Assembly: GCF_001717465.1 (NCBI RefSeq)
Contig: NZ_CP017074.1
Coordinates: 2,322,873 to 2,386,872 of the forward strand
Reading direction: 5' to 3'
Length of the DNA stretch: 64,000 nucleotides
Source: Luteimonas sp. JM171
Lineage (GTDB): Bacteria > Pseudomonadota > Gammaproteobacteria > Xanthomonadales > Xanthomonadaceae
Shown in pieces: positions 26,880 through 37,095 of this stretch. Under the pieces are notes generated by a model, which ran no database searches, was not told the DNA's origin, and saw nothing but the letters and a program-made list of their open reading frames with translations. The stretch's first letter is position 1. Each line of letters opens with the position of its first letter. Both the position numbers and the translations under genes were made by a program.

Positions 26880-28240
26880 CTCCCGGCCCTTCCACTGCAC
26901 CGGCGGCACAGACCATGCAAACCCACATCCACACCCGCCAGACCATCATCCGGCTGCTGTCCTCGATGGCGAGCACGCGCGAGATCGACCAGTACCTCAA
27001 GCGCTTCTCGCAGCTTGATGCCAAGCGCTTTGCGGTGGTGAAGGTCGGCGGCGCGGTGGTGCGCGACGACCTGGAAGCGCTGACCTCGTCGCTGACCTTC
27101 CTGCAGCAGGTCGGCCTGACGCCCATCGTCGTCCACGGCGCCGGGCCACAGCTGGATGCGGAGCTTTCGGCGGCCGGCATCGAGAAGCGGACCGTCGGCG
27201 GGCTGCGGGTGACGACCCCCGAAGCGCTGGCCATCGTGCGCCGGGTGTTCCAGGAGGCGAACCTGAGGCTGGTGGAAGCGCTGCAGCAGGCGGGCGCGCG
27301 GGCGACGTCGATCACCGGCGGCGTGTTCGAGGCCGCATACCTCGACCGCGAGGCGCTGGGCCTGGTGGGTGAGGTGCAGCGGGTCAACCTTGCGCCCATC
27401 GAGGCGAGCCTGAAGGCGGGGTCCATCCCGGTGCTGGCGAGCCTCGGGGAGACGGCCACCGGGCAGATCCTCAACGTCAACGCCGACGTGTCGGCCAATG
27501 AGCTGGTGCGCGCGCTGCGGCCCTACAAGATCATCTTCCTCACCGGCACCGGCGGCCTGCTGGACGAGCAGGGCAGGATCATCGATTCGATCAACCTGTC
27601 CACGGAGTTCGACGACCTGATGGCGCAGGAATGGATCAACGGCGGCATGCGCCTGAAGATCCGCCAGATCAAGGAGCTGCTGGATGACCTGCCGCTGTCC
27701 TCGTCGGTGTCGATCACGCGCCCGGCCGAACTGGCCCGGGAGCTGTTCACCCACAAGGGCTCCGGCACCCTGGTGCGCCGGGGCGAGCGCGTGCAGCGGG
27801 CCACCCGCTGGGACGAACTCGAGCTGCCGCGCCTGCGCGCGCTGATCGAGTCGAGCTTTGGCCGCGCACTGGTGGCGGATTACTTCGAGCGCACGCCGCT
27901 GCTGCGGGCCTACGTCAGCGAGAACTACCGCACCGCCGTGATCCTGACCGAAGTGGACGGCGTTCCCTACCTGGACAAGTTCGCGGTGCTCGAGGACGCG
28001 CAGGGCGAGGGCCTGGGCCGCGCGGTGTGGCAGGTGATGCGCGAGGAAACCCCGCGCATGTTCTGGCGTTCGCGCCAGGGCAACGGCGTCAACCAGTTCT
28101 ACCATGCCGAATCCGACGGCTGCTTCCGGCATGGCCCGTGGCGGACGTTCTGGTACGGGCTGGAGGACTTCGACGTCATCCGCGCCTGCGTCATGCACAC
28201 CATGCAGCGGCCGGCGACCCTGGAGGAGAAGGCACAGTGA
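26876..28240 (+). CDS. argB: bifunctional acetylglutamate kinase / N-acetylglutamate synthase
   Basis: The protein is 454 residues if ATG 26876 is used (coupled to the argE' stop), or 441 from ATG 26915 where conservation is clearer. An amino-acid kinase domain (about 45-300) shows VVKVGGAVV and VHGAGPQL and the later [12 protein letters not shown] block. It is followed by a GNAT-type acetyltransferase domain (about 310-450). This fused NAGS/K is known from Xanthomonas and related to the vertebrate enzyme. It would make N-acetylglutamate and phosphorylate it, the first two steps of arginine synthesis, and is a likely target of arginine feedback. The stop overlaps the argC GTG. Confidence 0.92.
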   Translation: MTPGPSTAPAAQTMQTHIHTRQTIIRLLSSMASTREIDQYLKRFSQLDAKRFAVVKVGGAVVRDDLEALTSSLTFLQQVGLTPIVVHGAGPQLDAELSAAGIEKRTVGGLRVTTPEALAIVRRVFQEANLRLVEALQQAGARATSITGGVFEAAYLDREALGLVGEVQRVNLAPIEASLKAGSIPVLASLGETATGQILNVNADVSANELVRALRPYKIIFLTGTGGLLDEQGRIIDSINLSTEFDDLMAQEWINGGMRLKIRQIKELLDDLPLSSSVSITRPAELARELFTHKGSGTLVRRGERVQRATRWDELELPRLRALIESSFGRALVADYFERTPLLRAYVSENYRTAVILTEVDGVPYLDKFAVLEDAQGEGLGRAVWQVMREETPRMFWRSRQGNGVNQFYHAESDGCFRHGPWRTFWYGLEDFDVIRACVMHTMQRPATLEEKAQ

Positions 28241-29211
28241 CTTCAACGGTGAAGACGGTGGGCATCGTGGGCGCGCGCGGGCACACCGGCGCCGAGCTGA
28301 TCCGGCTGGTGGCCGCGCACCCCGGACTTGCGCTCGCGTTTGTGTCGTCGCGGGAGCTGGACGGCGAGCCCGTGGCCGCGCACGTGGAGGGCTTCGCCGG
28401 CGAGCTGCGCTACGGCAACTTCGATCCGGCCGTGGTGGCCGGCTCCGGCGCCGACGCGGTGGTGCTGGCGCTGCCCAACGACAAGGGCGGGCCATTCGTG
28501 GAGGCGATCCAGGCGCAGGTGCCCGGCACGCTGATCGTCGACCTGTCGGCGGACCACCGCTTCGACCCGCAGTGGGCGTATGGCCTGCCCGAGCGCGGCC
28601 GCGATCCGATCCGCGGCGCCAGGCGCATCGCCAATCCAGGCTGCTACGCCACCGCCATGCAGCTCGCCATCGCACCGCTGCTCGACCAGCTGGCCGGCCC
28701 GCCGCAGTGCTTCGGGGTTTCCGGCTACTCGGGCGCGGGCACCACCCCCTCGGACCGCAACAATCCCGAGCTGCTGCGCGACAACCTCATGCCCTACGCG
28801 CTGGCCAACCACATCCACGAGCGCGAGGTCACCGCCCACCTGGGCGTGCCGGTGGAGTTCATGCCGCACGTGGCGCCGCACTTCCGCGGCATCACCATGA
28901 CGGTCAACCTGTGGCTGCGCGAGCCCATGGAACGCGACGCCATCGAGCGGCTTTACCGCAGGCGGTATGCCGGGGAGCCGCTTGTTGAAGTCGTGGAAGA
29001 GGCGCCCTGGGTCAGCCGCATCGTGGGGCGGCACGGCGTGCAGATCGGCGGCTTCACCGTCGCCCCCGGCGGGCGACGGGTGGTCGTTGTGGCGACCCTG
29101 GACAACCTGCTCAAGGGCGCGGCCACCCAGGCCATGCAGAACCTCAACCTGGCCCTGGGCTTCGACGAGTTCACCTCCATTCCCGCGCAGGGACGGCTTG
29201 CCCGCCACTGA
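28237..29211 (+). CDS. argC: N-acetyl-gamma-glutamyl-phosphate reductase
   Basis: ArgC reduces N-acetylglutamyl phosphate to the semialdehyde with NADPH. The 324-residue protein has the N-terminal Rossmann motif [16 protein letters not shown] (residues 9-24) and the catalytic Cys in [12 protein letters not shown] near residue 134. [13 protein letters not shown] follows. GTG 28237 overlaps the argB stop by 4 bp. A 43-bp gap holding a REP-like palindrome separates it from argH. Confidence 0.95.
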   Translation: MTSTVKTVGIVGARGHTGAELIRLVAAHPGLALAFVSSRELDGEPVAAHVEGFAGELRYGNFDPAVVAGSGADAVVLALPNDKGGPFVEAIQAQVPGTLIVDLSADHRFDPQWAYGLPERGRDPIRGARRIANPGCYATAMQLAIAPLLDQLAGPPQCFGVSGYSGAGTTPSDRNNPELLRDNLMPYALANHIHEREVTAHLGVPVEFMPHVAPHFRGITMTVNLWLREPMERDAIERLYRRRYAGEPLVEVVEEAPWVSRIVGRHGVQIGGFTVAPGGRRVVVVATLDNLLKGAATQAMQNLNLALGFDEFTSIPAQGRLARH

Positions 29212-29223
29212 AGCAACGCAACC

Positions 29224-29243
29224 GCGGGCCAGGCCCGCCCTAC
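29224..29243 (-). repeat. GTAG-headed REP-like palindrome between argC and argH
   Basis: On the minus strand this reads GTAG, then GGCGGGCC, one base, and GGCCCGC. The hairpin has seven perfect base pairs. It is the same type and orientation as the element at 24545-24566, and also sits in an intercistronic gap of the arg operon, 11 bp before the argH ATG. Confidence 0.7.
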
Positions 29244-29254
29244 GGAGCCATCCG

Positions 29255-30553
29255 ATGTCCGACCTCCTGTGGCAAAAACCCGGTGTCGCCGTGGACGCGC
29301 AGATCCAGGCCTTCCTGGCTGGCGACGACGTCATCCTCGATCGCGAGTTCTTCCTCCACGACATCCGCGCCAGCGGCGCCCACGCCCGGGGCCTGGAGCG
29401 CATCGGGATCCTCTCGGCCGACGAACTTGCAGCGCTTGAGCGCGAGCTCCGCCAGCTGGCCGAGGATTTCCAGTCAGGGGAGTTCGTCCTCGACGACCGC
29501 TACGAGGACGGCCACTCCGCCATCGAGGCCCGGCTCGTGGAGCGCCTGGGTGACGCCGGCAAGAAGATCCACACCGGCCGCAGCCGCAATGACCAGGTGC
29601 TGGTTGCCACGCGGCTGTGGCTGAAGGAAAAACTCGCGCGGGTCGTGGAACTCTCCCGCCAGACCGTGCGCATCGCCCTTGACCGCGCGCAGGCCGAGGC
29701 CGATGTCCCGCTGCCCGGATACACCCACCTGCAGCGGGCGGTCGTTTCGTCCCTTGGCATGTGGTGGGCGGCCTGGGCCGAAGCCTTCATCGACAACGCC
29801 CGCCGCGCCGCCGACACCCTGGCCCTGGTGGACTGCAATCCCCTGGGCACCGCTGCCGGCTACGGCGTCAACCTGCCGCTCGACCGCGAACACCCCACCG
29901 CCGAACTGGGTTTCTCGCGCATCCAGCTCAGCCCGGTCTATGCCCAACTCTCGCGCGGCAAATTCGAACTGGCCGCACTGGAAGCCCTGGGCTCGTCCAC
30001 CCTGGATCTGCGCAGGTTGGCCTGGGACCTCTCCCTGTTCACCAGCGCCGAATTCGGCTTCGTCACCCTGCCGGCCCAATACACCACCGGCAGCTCCATC
30101 ATGCCCAACAAGCGCAACCCCGACGTCATCGAACTCATGCGCGCCGTCCACGCCAGCGTCGCCGCCGCCCGTACCGAAGTCGAACTGCTCCTCTCGCTGC
30201 CGTCGGGCTACCACCGCGACCTTCAGGCCAGCAAGGGCGCCATCTTCCACGGATTCGGCCGCGGCCTGGCCGCCCTGGAACTCCTCCCGGCGCTGCTTGG
30301 CAACCTGGACTGGAACACCGACCGCATGCAGGCCGCCATCGACGCCGGCATGTACGCCACCGACGTCGCCGTCGAACAGGCCGCCGCCGGCGTCCCCTTC
30401 CGCGACGCCTATCGCGCCGCAGCCGAATCCGTCGACACCGCCGGGGCAGGGCGCACCCCCCAGGCCAGCCTCGCCGTCCGCGTCTCCCCCGGCGCCGCCG
30501 CCGACCTCCGCCTCGACATCCTGCGTGCCCGCCTGCAGGAACTTGGGGACTGA
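29255..30553 (+). CDS. argH: argininosuccinate lyase
   Basis: ArgH splits argininosuccinate into arginine and fumarate. The 432-residue protein belongs to the fumarase/aspartase superfamily. It shows [11 protein letters not shown] near residue 86, [10 protein letters not shown] near 108, and GYTHLQRA near 151. The catalytic signature is [18 protein letters not shown] near 280. Codon use shifts to a markedly C-ending style in its second half, which continues into hisS. It is the last gene of the arg operon; argD and argJ are not in this window. Confidence 0.95.
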   Translation: MSDLLWQKPGVAVDAQIQAFLAGDDVILDREFFLHDIRASGAHARGLERIGILSADELAALERELRQLAEDFQSGEFVLDDRYEDGHSAIEARLVERLGDAGKKIHTGRSRNDQVLVATRLWLKEKLARVVELSRQTVRIALDRAQAEADVPLPGYTHLQRAVVSSLGMWWAAWAEAFIDNARRAADTLALVDCNPLGTAAGYGVNLPLDREHPTAELGFSRIQLSPVYAQLSRGKFELAALEALGSSTLDLRRLAWDLSLFTSAEFGFVTLPAQYTTGSSIMPNKRNPDVIELMRAVHASVAAARTEVELLLSLPSGYHRDLQASKGAIFHGFGRGLAALELLPALLGNLDWNTDRMQAAIDAGMYATDVAVEQAAAGVPFRDAYRAAAESVDTAGAGRTPQASLAVRVSPGAAADLRLDILRARLQELGD

Positions 30554-30585
30554 CACGCAGCAGATGCGCCGCACGCCCCCAACCC

Positions 30586-30614
30586 TTGCCCAAGGCCGTC
30601 CCGGCCCCTACAAT
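30586..30614 (+). promoter_or_regulatory. promoter of tRNA-Pro
   Basis: TTGCCC (30586-30591) and TACAAT (30609-30614) are 17 bp apart. The predicted transcript start is about 7 bases before the tRNA 5' end at 30628. Consensus match only. Confidence 0.65.
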
Positions 30615-30627
30615 GTGCGGCTTCCGT

Positions 30628-30704
<77 letters not shown>

Positions 30705-30715
30705 CCTGTTTCAGC

Positions 30716-30743
30716 AAAAAGCCACCCTCGCGGTGGCTTTTTT
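30716..30743 (+). terminator. intrinsic terminator after tRNA-Pro
   Basis: GCCACC and GGTGGC form a stem with a short CG-rich loop, flanked by five A residues on the left and six T residues on the right. It lies 11 bases after the tRNA CCA end. The A-run also makes it potentially bidirectional. Confidence 0.93.
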
Positions 30744-30801
30744 CGTTTGCGGGTTCCCCGAGTGGGAAATCACTTCGCGGCCTCTAATCCCCGTTCGCCG
30801 A

Positions 30802-30945
30802 AGCGGCAGAAGTTGCCGCTGCGGTGAGCCGTGCCCGGGCCCTCGGGGGTATCGCGACAAGCAATACATGGATGTATTGCGCGCGCGTCGCGACATGGAC
30901 GTCGCGCCGCGCGAAAAGCGATACCCCCGAGGGCCCGGGCACGGC
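30802..30945. repeat. nested palindromic element between tRNA-Pro and hisS
   Basis: Positions 30828-30855 and 30918-30945 form a perfect 28-bp inverted repeat. The 62-bp centre holds two more palindromes: GCAATACAT and ATGTATTGC (9 bp, GG loop, 30861-30880), then a CGCGAC/GTCGCG hairpin near 30889-30906. A further perfect 7-bp hairpin (AGCGGCA/TGCCGCT) lies at 30802-30820. The element fills most of the 389-bp gap between the tRNA and hisS. No gene of any size is convincing in this gap; ORFs crossing it are shadows. The regular structure suggests a dispersed palindromic repeat or a structured RNA. It carries no transposase. Confidence 0.85.
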
Positions 30946-31093
30946 GCCCATCCAAAGCCCAACACCCCCACGCCCGATCGCCCCCTGAGCCGGAACCCGA
31001 GGAACCCGCAGCCACCCCGGACTCCAACGCACAGCCGCCAAGTCCCCAAACAGCTAAAATGCCCGGTCCCAGCCGCACCACCGGAGCCCCACC

Positions 31094-32506
31094 TTGATCA
31101 AGCCGCGCACCCCACCCGGGGTCATGGAACTGCTGCCCCGCGAACAGATCGCATTCCAGCGCATGCTGGACACCATCCGGCGCAGTTTCGAAGGCTTCGG
31201 CTTCCTCCCCATCGAAACCCCCGTCTTCGAACTCTCCGACGTCCTGCTCACCAAATCCGGCGGCGACACCGAACGCCAGGTCTATTTCGTCCAATCCACC
31301 GGCGCCCTCGAAAAAGCCGACGGCGCACGCCCCGACCTGGCCCTGCGCTTCGACCTCACCGTCCCCCTGGCCCGCTACGTCGCCGAACACGAACACCACC
31401 TCGCGTTCCCCTTCCGCCGCTACCAGATGCAGCGCGTCTACCGCGGCGAACGCGCCCAGCGCGGCCGCTTCCGCGAGTTCTACCAATGCGACATCGACGT
31501 CATCGGCAAGGACACCCTCTCGCCGCGCTATGACGCCGAAATCCCCGCCGTCATCCACGCCGTGTTCAAGGCGCTGGGCCTGGGCGGCTTCACCATCTGG
31601 ATGAACCACCGCAAGCTGCTGCGAGGTTACTTCGAAGGCCTGGGCATCCAGGGCGAACAGCAGCTGCTGGTGCTGCGTGAACTCGACAAGCTCGACAAGC
31701 GCGGCGCCGATGCCGTGCGCGATACCCTGCTCGGCGACGGCTTCGCACTTCCGGCCGATACCGTCGAAAAGCTCATGGCCTTCTCGCAGGTGAAGTCCAC
31801 CGGCCATGACGACGCGCTGGCGCGCCTGGAGGCGCTGGGGGAGGGCACGCCGCTGTTCGAGGAAGGCCGCGCCGAGCTGCGCGCCGCGCTGGAGCGGCTC
31901 AAGGCGATGGGGGTCCCGGAGGGCGACTACGCCATCAACCTCTCGATCGCCCGCGGCCTGGATTACTACACCGGCATGGTCTACGAGACCACCCTCGACG
32001 ACCACCCGGGCATCGGATCCATCTGCTCGGGCGGCCGCTACGACGACCTGGCCAGCCACTACACCAAGTCGAAGCTTCCCGGCGTGGGCATCTCCATCGG
32101 CCTCACGCGCCTGTTCTGGCAGCTGCGCGAGGCCGGACTGGTGGAGATGGCCGACAGCACGGTGGACGTTCTGGTGACCCTGATCGATGACGAGGGCCTG
32201 GACCATGCGCTGGCCCTGTCGCAGGCGCTGCGCGCGGCCGGACTGAACGTCGAGACCCAGCTTGAGCCGCGCAAACTCGGTCGCCAGTTCCAGTACGCCG
32301 ACCGCGCAGGCATCCGTTTCGTGGTGGTGCGTGGCAGCGACGAGGCGGCGCGCGGCGTGGTCGCGGTCAAGGACCTGCGCCGCGGCGAGCAGTTCGACGT
32401 CGCCGAGGACGAGCTGGCCAACACCCTCCAGGTCGAACTCGAGCAACTCCGGGCACAGGGGACCGGGCGGCTCGATTCCACTTCCCCGGACGGGACCAGG
32501 GCATGA
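31094..32506 (+). CDS. hisS: histidyl-tRNA synthetase
   Basis: HisS charges tRNA-His. The 470-residue class II synthetase starts at TTG 31094, supported by GGAG at 31083-31086. Motif 1 lies around residues 60-80. Motif 2 is visible as [29 protein letters not shown] (about 112-140), and the His-specific signatures as [12 protein letters not shown] near 292 and GGRYDDL near 314. The C-terminal anticodon domain follows. The stop overlaps the ATG of the ammonia-lyase gene (ATGA), so the two are translationally coupled. Confidence 0.95.
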   Translation: MIKPRTPPGVMELLPREQIAFQRMLDTIRRSFEGFGFLPIETPVFELSDVLLTKSGGDTERQVYFVQSTGALEKADGARPDLALRFDLTVPLARYVAEHEHHLAFPFRRYQMQRVYRGERAQRGRFREFYQCDIDVIGKDTLSPRYDAEIPAVIHAVFKALGLGGFTIWMNHRKLLRGYFEGLGIQGEQQLLVLRELDKLDKRGADAVRDTLLGDGFALPADTVEKLMAFSQVKSTGHDDALARLEALGEGTPLFEEGRAELRAALERLKAMGVPEGDYAINLSIARGLDYYTGMVYETTLDDHPGIGSICSGGRYDDLASHYTKSKLPGVGISIGLTRLFWQLREAGLVEMADSTVDVLVTLIDDEGLDHALALSQALRAAGLNVETQLEPRKLGRQFQYADRAGIRFVVVRGSDEAARGVVAVKDLRRGEQFDVAEDELANTLQVELEQLRAQGTGRLDSTSPDGTRA

Positions 32507-34410
32507 AGCACATCCGCCTCGACGGCGTTTCGCTCACCGGCGAGCAGCTCGTGATGATCGCCAACGGCGCCTCGCTCGAACTCGACCCCGCGGCGCTGGA
32601 GCTGGTGGCGCGCGCCTCCGACTTCCTTGCCGAGCAGGTGCGCCGCGAGGAGCCGATCTACGGCGTGTCCACCGGGTTCGGCAGCAACGCCGACAAGCTC
32701 CTGGGCGCCCATCCGCTGCGCGACGAACTGCCGGGGGCGACACCGTCCGGCCGTTCGCTGCACGCCGAGCTGCAGCAGAACCTGATCCTCACCCACGCGG
32801 TCAACGTCGGCGAGCCGATGGCGCCGGAGGTGGTGCGGGCCATGCTCTGCATCCGCATCAACACTTTGCTCAGGGGCCACTCGGGGATCCGGGTGCAGAC
32901 GCTTGAGGCGCTGACCGCGCTGCTCAACGCCGGAGTGGTGCCGGTGGTGCCGGACCTTGGTTCGGTCGGAGCCTCCGGCGACCTGTCGCCGCTGTCCCAC
33001 CTGGCCATCGTCCTGCTGGGCGGGGGCGAGGCGTTCGTGGACGGCGAGCGCGTGCCAGGCGCCGAGGCGCTCCGGCGCGCGGGCCTCCAGCCGGTCGAGC
33101 TTTCCTACAAGGAGGGCCTGGCGCTCAACAACGGCACCGCGCAGATGCTGGCGATGGGGATCCTCGCCCTGGACAGGCTGGAGCGGCTGCTCGACACCGC
33201 CGACCTGGCTGCCGCGATGACCATCGACGCCTTCGCCGGGCGCATGGGTGCCTTCGACGGGCAGGTGCACGCGCTGCGCCCGCACCCGGGCCAGGTCCAC
33301 GTGGCCGGACGCGTGCGGTCGCTGCTCGAGGGTTCGACCCTGGCCGACATTCCCTACCACCTGGTGCCGCGCTTCCTGCCCTGGCTGCCCGACAGCTGGG
33401 ACACGCCCGAGGCCCAGGCGCTGAACTTCGACATCGGCTGGCAGTGGGTGCCGGCGAGCCAGCGCCACGGCCGCGAGAAGTTCTACCAGCGCTTCAAACC
33501 GTTCCGCGGCGGCAAGAAGCACCAGCCGCAGGACAGCTACTCGCTGCGCTGCATCCCCCAGGTGCACGGCGCTGTTCGCGACGCGGTGGCCCAGGCCCGC
33601 CGTGTGCTGGACATCGAGCTCAACGCGGTCACCGACAACCCGCTGGTGTTCCCGGATCGCGAGGCTGAGCACGTCGAAGAGCAGGTGATTTCCGCCGGCC
33701 ATTTCCACGGCATGCCGCTGGCGCTCGCGCTGAGCTACGTGAAGGCAGCGATCCCCGTGCTGGCCTCGATCTCCGAGCGCCGGCTCAACAAGCTGGTGGA
33801 TCCGGCCATCAGCGATGGGCTGCCACCGTTCCTCATCGGCAACGAGGACGGTACCGAGTCGGGGCACATGATCGTCCAGTACACCGCGGCGGCCATCGTC
33901 AACGACCTCGCCACCCGCGCCCACCCGGCCAGCGTCTACTCGGTGCCCACCAGCGCCAACGCCGAGGACCACGTGTCCATGGGGGCCAACGAGGCCCGTC
34001 ACGTGCTGTCGATGGCCGCGGACCTGGGCAAGGTCCTGGCGCTGGAGATCTACACCGCCGCCCAGGCGCTGGACCTGCGGCGGGACATGATCAACGCCGC
34101 CCGCGACCTGGCCAGGCGCAGCGATGCCGCCGGCTTCGCCGCGAAAGTGCAGGGCGCGCCCGCGGACGGACATCCGGACCGCGAACGCTTCCTCGAGGAG
34201 GTGGAGGCGCTGCGCGCCGAGCTCGCCGACTCCGAAGCATTCCATCCCGGCATCGCGGTATCCGCGGCGCACGCGGTCCTGCGCGAGCACATCGCGTTCC
34301 TGGATCGTGACCGGGCCATGGACGGCGACGTGGCCACAGCGGTCAGGCTCGTCGCCGAGGGCGTGCTGCTGGAAGCCGCGCGGAAGGCGGAGGCGGGCGA
34401 GGGCGGCTGA
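32503..34410 (+). CDS. hutH: histidine/aromatic amino acid ammonia-lyase with an internal insertion and extended C terminus
   Basis: This is a MIO-dependent ammonia-lyase. The self-cyclising Ala-Ser-Gly triad lies in [14 protein letters not shown] near residue 155. YGVSTGFG (about 53) and QDSYSLRC (about 344) are also conserved. With 635 residues it is about 120 longer than ordinary HutH. Roughly 55 extra residues lie between HALRPHPGQ and QDSYSLRC (about 280-340), and the C-terminal part is longer. By family it would deaminate histidine to urocanate, but no hutU, hutI or hutG is nearby. It is coupled to hisS and followed by the his operon. Tyrosine or phenylalanine specificity is possible. 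Confidence 0.8.
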   Translation: MKHIRLDGVSLTGEQLVMIANGASLELDPAALELVARASDFLAEQVRREEPIYGVSTGFGSNADKLLGAHPLRDELPGATPSGRSLHAELQQNLILTHAVNVGEPMAPEVVRAMLCIRINTLLRGHSGIRVQTLEALTALLNAGVVPVVPDLGSVGASGDLSPLSHLAIVLLGGGEAFVDGERVPGAEALRRAGLQPVELSYKEGLALNNGTAQMLAMGILALDRLERLLDTADLAAAMTIDAFAGRMGAFDGQVHALRPHPGQVHVAGRVRSLLEGSTLADIPYHLVPRFLPWLPDSWDTPEAQALNFDIGWQWVPASQRHGREKFYQRFKPFRGGKKHQPQDSYSLRCIPQVHGAVRDAVAQARRVLDIELNAVTDNPLVFPDREAEHVEEQVISAGHFHGMPLALALSYVKAAIPVLASISERRLNKLVDPAISDGLPPFLIGNEDGTESGHMIVQYTAAAIVNDLATRAHPASVYSVPTSANAEDHVSMGANEARHVLSMAADLGKVLALEIYTAAQALDLRRDMINAARDLARRSDAAGFAAKVQGAPADGHPDRERFLEEVEALRAELADSEAFHPGIAVSAAHAVLREHIAFLDRDRAMDGDVATAVRLVAEGVLLEAARKAEAGEGG

Positions 34411-34485
34411 GGCCGCCCCCGCCGTCCGGGCCGGGGATATTTCCGAACCGTCGCTGACCGGAGACAGGTCAGGCGGCTTCGCTGA

Positions 34486-34520
34486 TTGACAATGTAATAA
34501 CGCGCTATTACATTGGCACA
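34486..34520 (+). promoter_or_regulatory. hisR-his operon promoter overlapped by a perfect palindromic operator
   Basis: CAATGTAATA (34490-34499) and TATTACATTG (34506-34515) form a perfect 10-bp inverted repeat with a 6-bp centre. This AT-rich block is sharply distinct from the GC-rich surroundings. A -35 TTGACA (34486-34491) and a -10 TACATT (34509-34514), 17 bp apart, lie within or at the edge of the palindrome, so bound repressor would block RNA polymerase. The predicted start is at or next to the ATG at 34521, giving a leaderless transcript. The likely ligand-binding regulator is the TrpR-like protein encoded immediately downstream. Confidence 0.75.
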
Positions 34521-34844
34521 ATGAAGCAGCGCCCCGACCCCACGCCCCGCCAGGATGCAAACGCGTCCCTGGAGGCGCTCGCCGAGGCGTTTGCAAAGAT
34601 CGACGACCCCGCCGAGATGAAGGCCTTCCTCCGCGACCTGTGCACGCCCGCGGAGCTGGAAGCCCTGGCCGACCGCTGGCGCGTGGTGCCGCTGCTGATG
34701 CAGGGCATTCCCTACCGTGAGATCCACGAGCGCACCGGTGTGAGCGTCACCACCGTCGGGCGCGTTGCCCGCACGATCGAATATGGCGATGGCGGCTATG
34801 CGGCCGCCGTGCGCCGCCAGCCCCACCTCGTCCCCTCCCATTGA
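34521..34844 (+). CDS. hisR: TrpR/YerC-family regulator, probable histidine repressor HisR
   Basis: This 107-residue protein belongs to the TrpR superfamily (YerC/YecD type). The core [23 protein letters not shown] leads to a helix-turn-helix ([20 protein letters not shown], about 70-90). It is the first gene before hisG and its own start lies 5 bp after a perfect operator palindrome. From comparative studies of Xanthomonadales a TrpR-family protein regulates histidine genes (HisR); this context fits that exactly. The inferred role is repression of itself and the his operon when histidine is plentiful. Leaderless translation is likely because there is no room for a Shine-Dalgarno site. Confidence 0.85.
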   Translation: MKQRPDPTPRQDANASLEALAEAFAKIDDPAEMKAFLRDLCTPAELEALADRWRVVPLLMQGIPYREIHERTGVSVTTVGRVARTIEYGDGGYAAAVRRQPHLVPSH

Positions 34845-34855
34845 CCCTGTCTCCC

Positions 34856-35770
34856 ATGAGCCCACCCGCCCCCGCGGCGGTGCGCGACCGTCTGCGCATT
34901 GCCATCCAGAAAAGCGGCCGCCTCGGCGAGCCGTCCCGTGCCTTGCTCGCCTCCTGCGGCCTCGACTGGCGGGAGAGCCGCGATCGCCTGTTCTGCTATG
35001 GCGAGTCGCTGCCTGTAGACCTGCTGCTGGTGCGCGACGACGACATCCCCGGCATGCTCGCCGAGGGCGTCTGCGACCTGGGCATCGTCGGCCGCAACGT
35101 CCTGGCCGAGCAGGCCGCCGAGCGCGAGGCCAGGGGCCTTCCGGAGGCCGCCCGCGAGCTGTTTGCGCTCGATTTCGGCGGCTGCCGGCTCGACATCGCC
35201 ATCCCCGATGCCTGGGAGTGGGAGGGCCCCGCGCAACTGCAGGGCAAGCGGATCGCGACCAGCTATCCCTGGCTGCTCCGGCGATGGCTGGAACGGCAGG
35301 GGATCGATGCCGAGGTGGTGGTGCTCTCGGGCTCGGTGGAAATCGCCCCCAGGCTGGGGCAGGCGGACGCAGTCTGCGACCTGGTTTCCAGCGGCGCGAC
35401 GCTCGCCGCGAACCAGCTGCGTCCGGTGCTGACCCTGCTGGAGAGCGAGTCGGTGCTGGCTGGCGCCGCGCATGCGCCCGCCGGGGCGCGCGGCCGGCTG
35501 CAGGAGCAGCTGCTGCGCCGCATGCAGGGCGTGCTGCGGCTCAAGGACAGCCGCCTGCTGATGTTCCAGGCCGAGCGCAGCCGGGTACCGGACGTGCTCA
35601 AGCTGCTTCCCGATGCGGATCCTCCCACGATGATGCAGCTCGACGGCCAGGACACGCTGGCGCTGCAGACGCTCTGCCGCGGCACCATGACCTGGCAGCG
35701 GCTGGAGGATCTGCGCCAGGCCGGCGCCCGGGGCCTGATGGTGCTGCCCGTTGAGCGGAGCCTGGCGTGA
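34856..35770 (+). CDS. hisG: ATP phosphoribosyltransferase, long form
   Basis: HisG joins ATP and PRPP in the first step of histidine synthesis and is the usual target of feedback inhibition. The 304-residue protein is the long form with a C-terminal ACT-like regulatory domain (about 230-304), so it does not need HisZ. Conserved pieces are [12 protein letters not shown] at the start and [16 protein letters not shown] near residue 180, part of the PRPP site. ATG 34856 is used, 11 bp after hisR; a TTG at 34841 overlapping the hisR stop is an alternative. The stop overlaps the hisD GTG. Confidence 0.94.
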   Translation: MSPPAPAAVRDRLRIAIQKSGRLGEPSRALLASCGLDWRESRDRLFCYGESLPVDLLLVRDDDIPGMLAEGVCDLGIVGRNVLAEQAAEREARGLPEAARELFALDFGGCRLDIAIPDAWEWEGPAQLQGKRIATSYPWLLRRWLERQGIDAEVVVLSGSVEIAPRLGQADAVCDLVSSGATLAANQLRPVLTLLESESVLAGAAHAPAGARGRLQEQLLRRMQGVLRLKDSRLLMFQAERSRVPDVLKLLPDADPPTMMQLDGQDTLALQTLCRGTMTWQRLEDLRQAGARGLMVLPVERSLA

Positions 35771-37095
35771 GCGTCGGAGAGACGATTGTGGGCCAGCTGT
35801 TGGAGCGGCTGGAATGGTCCGCGCTGGATGAGGCGCAGCGCCGGCGTGCGCTGGCCCGGCCGGTCCAGGCCGTCGAGGACGCCGTCCGCGCGACGGTCGC
35901 AGGCCTGATCGAGGAGGTCCGCAACGGCGGTCCCGAGGCGCTGCGCGCGATCACCCGGCGCCTGGACGGGGTGGTGCTCGAAGACCTCGAAGTCGGCGCG
36001 GCGGAATTCGCCCGTGCCCAGGCGGGCGTGCCGCCGGCGTTGCAGGCCGCCATGGAGGACGCCGCCGCCCGGATCGAGGCGTTCCACGCCGCCGGCATGG
36101 CGCAGCCCTACGCCGTGGAAACGGCGCTCGGGGTGAGGTGCGAGCGGGTCGTACGCCCGATCGCCCGGGTTGGCCTGTACGTGCCTGCGGGCACCGCGCC
36201 GCTGCCGTCCACCGCGCTCATGCTGGGCATTCCGGCGCGCCTGGCGGGCTGCGCGCAGGTGGTGATGTGCACGCCGCCGCGCGCCGACGGCAGCGCGGAC
36301 CCCGCGGTGCTGGTCGCGGCCCGGCTCGCGGGCGTGCAGCGCGTGTTCAAGCTTGGTGGGGCGCAGGCCATCGCCGCGATGGCCCTGGGCCGCGGCGGCG
36401 TTCCGGCGTGCGACAAGCTCTTCGGCCCGGGCAACGCGTGGGTCACGGAAGCCAAGCAGCAGCTTGCCCAGACCGGCGCGGTCGCAATCGACATGCCTGC
36501 CGGGCCGTCGGAGGTCCTGGTGATCGCCGACGCAGGCGCCACCCCGGCGTTCGTGGCTGCCGACCTGCTGTCCCAGGCCGAACACGGTCCGGACTCGCAG
36601 GTCGTGTTGCTGTCGGACAGCGTCGCCCTGCTGGACGCGGTTGAGGCGGAACTTGGATCCCAGCTCTCCCGGCTCCCGCGCGAGGCGATCGCGGCGCGCT
36701 CGCTGGCGCACTGCCGGCTGGTCCGGGTGGAGCGACTGGAAGAAGCCTTTGCCGTCAGCAACGCCTACGCGCCTGAGCACCTGATCCTCGCGCTGCGCGA
36801 TGCCCGCGCCTGGCTGCCGCAGGTCGCGGCGGCGGGGTCCGTGTTCCTCGGTGACCACGCGCCCGAGGCGCTGGGGGATTACTGCAGCGGAACCAACCAT
36901 GTGCTGCCCACCAACGGCGCGGCCCGGGCGTGGAGCGGGGTTGGGGTGGACAGTTTCCGCAACTTCATCAGCGTGCAGGAAGCCACGGCGGAAGGGATCG
37001 GGCGCATCGGTCCGTGTGCGGTGACGCTGGCGGAGGCGGAAGGCCTTGAGGGCCACGCCAACGCGGTGCGGCTGCGGCTGGAGCGCAGCGCATGA
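35767..37095 (+). CDS. hisD: histidinol dehydrogenase
   Basis: HisD oxidises histidinol to histidine in two NAD-dependent steps using zinc. The protein is 442 residues. Conserved blocks include [20 protein letters not shown] near 134-153, [15 protein letters not shown] near 217, [14 protein letters not shown] near 240, and [17 protein letters not shown] near 266, with catalytic and zinc His and Glu in the last part. The start is GTG 35767, overlapping the hisG stop by 4 bp; its stop overlaps the hisC ATG. Confidence 0.95.
   Translation: MSVGETIVGQLLERLEWSALDEAQRRRALARPVQAVEDAVRATVAGLIEEVRNGGPEALRAITRRLDGVVLEDLEVGAAEFARAQAGVPPALQAAMEDAAARIEAFHAAGMAQPYAVETALGVRCERVVRPIARVGLYVPAGTAPLPSTALMLGIPARLAGCAQVVMCTPPRADGSADPAVLVAARLAGVQRVFKLGGAQAIAAMALGRGGVPACDKLFGPGNAWVTEAKQQLAQTGAVAIDMPAGPSEVLVIADAGATPAFVAADLLSQAEHGPDSQVVLLSDSVALLDAVEAELGSQLSRLPREAIAARSLAHCRLVRVERLEEAFAVSNAYAPEHLILALRDARAWLPQVAAAGSVFLGDHAPEALGDYCSGTNHVLPTNGAARAWSGVGVDSFRNFISVQEATAEGIGRIGPCAVTLAEAEGLEGHANAVRLRLERSA

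Noticed and set aside
30705-31093. Small genes in the tRNA-Pro to hisS gap
   Set aside because: Short ORFs here follow the palindrome arms and lack ribosome-binding sites or motifs.
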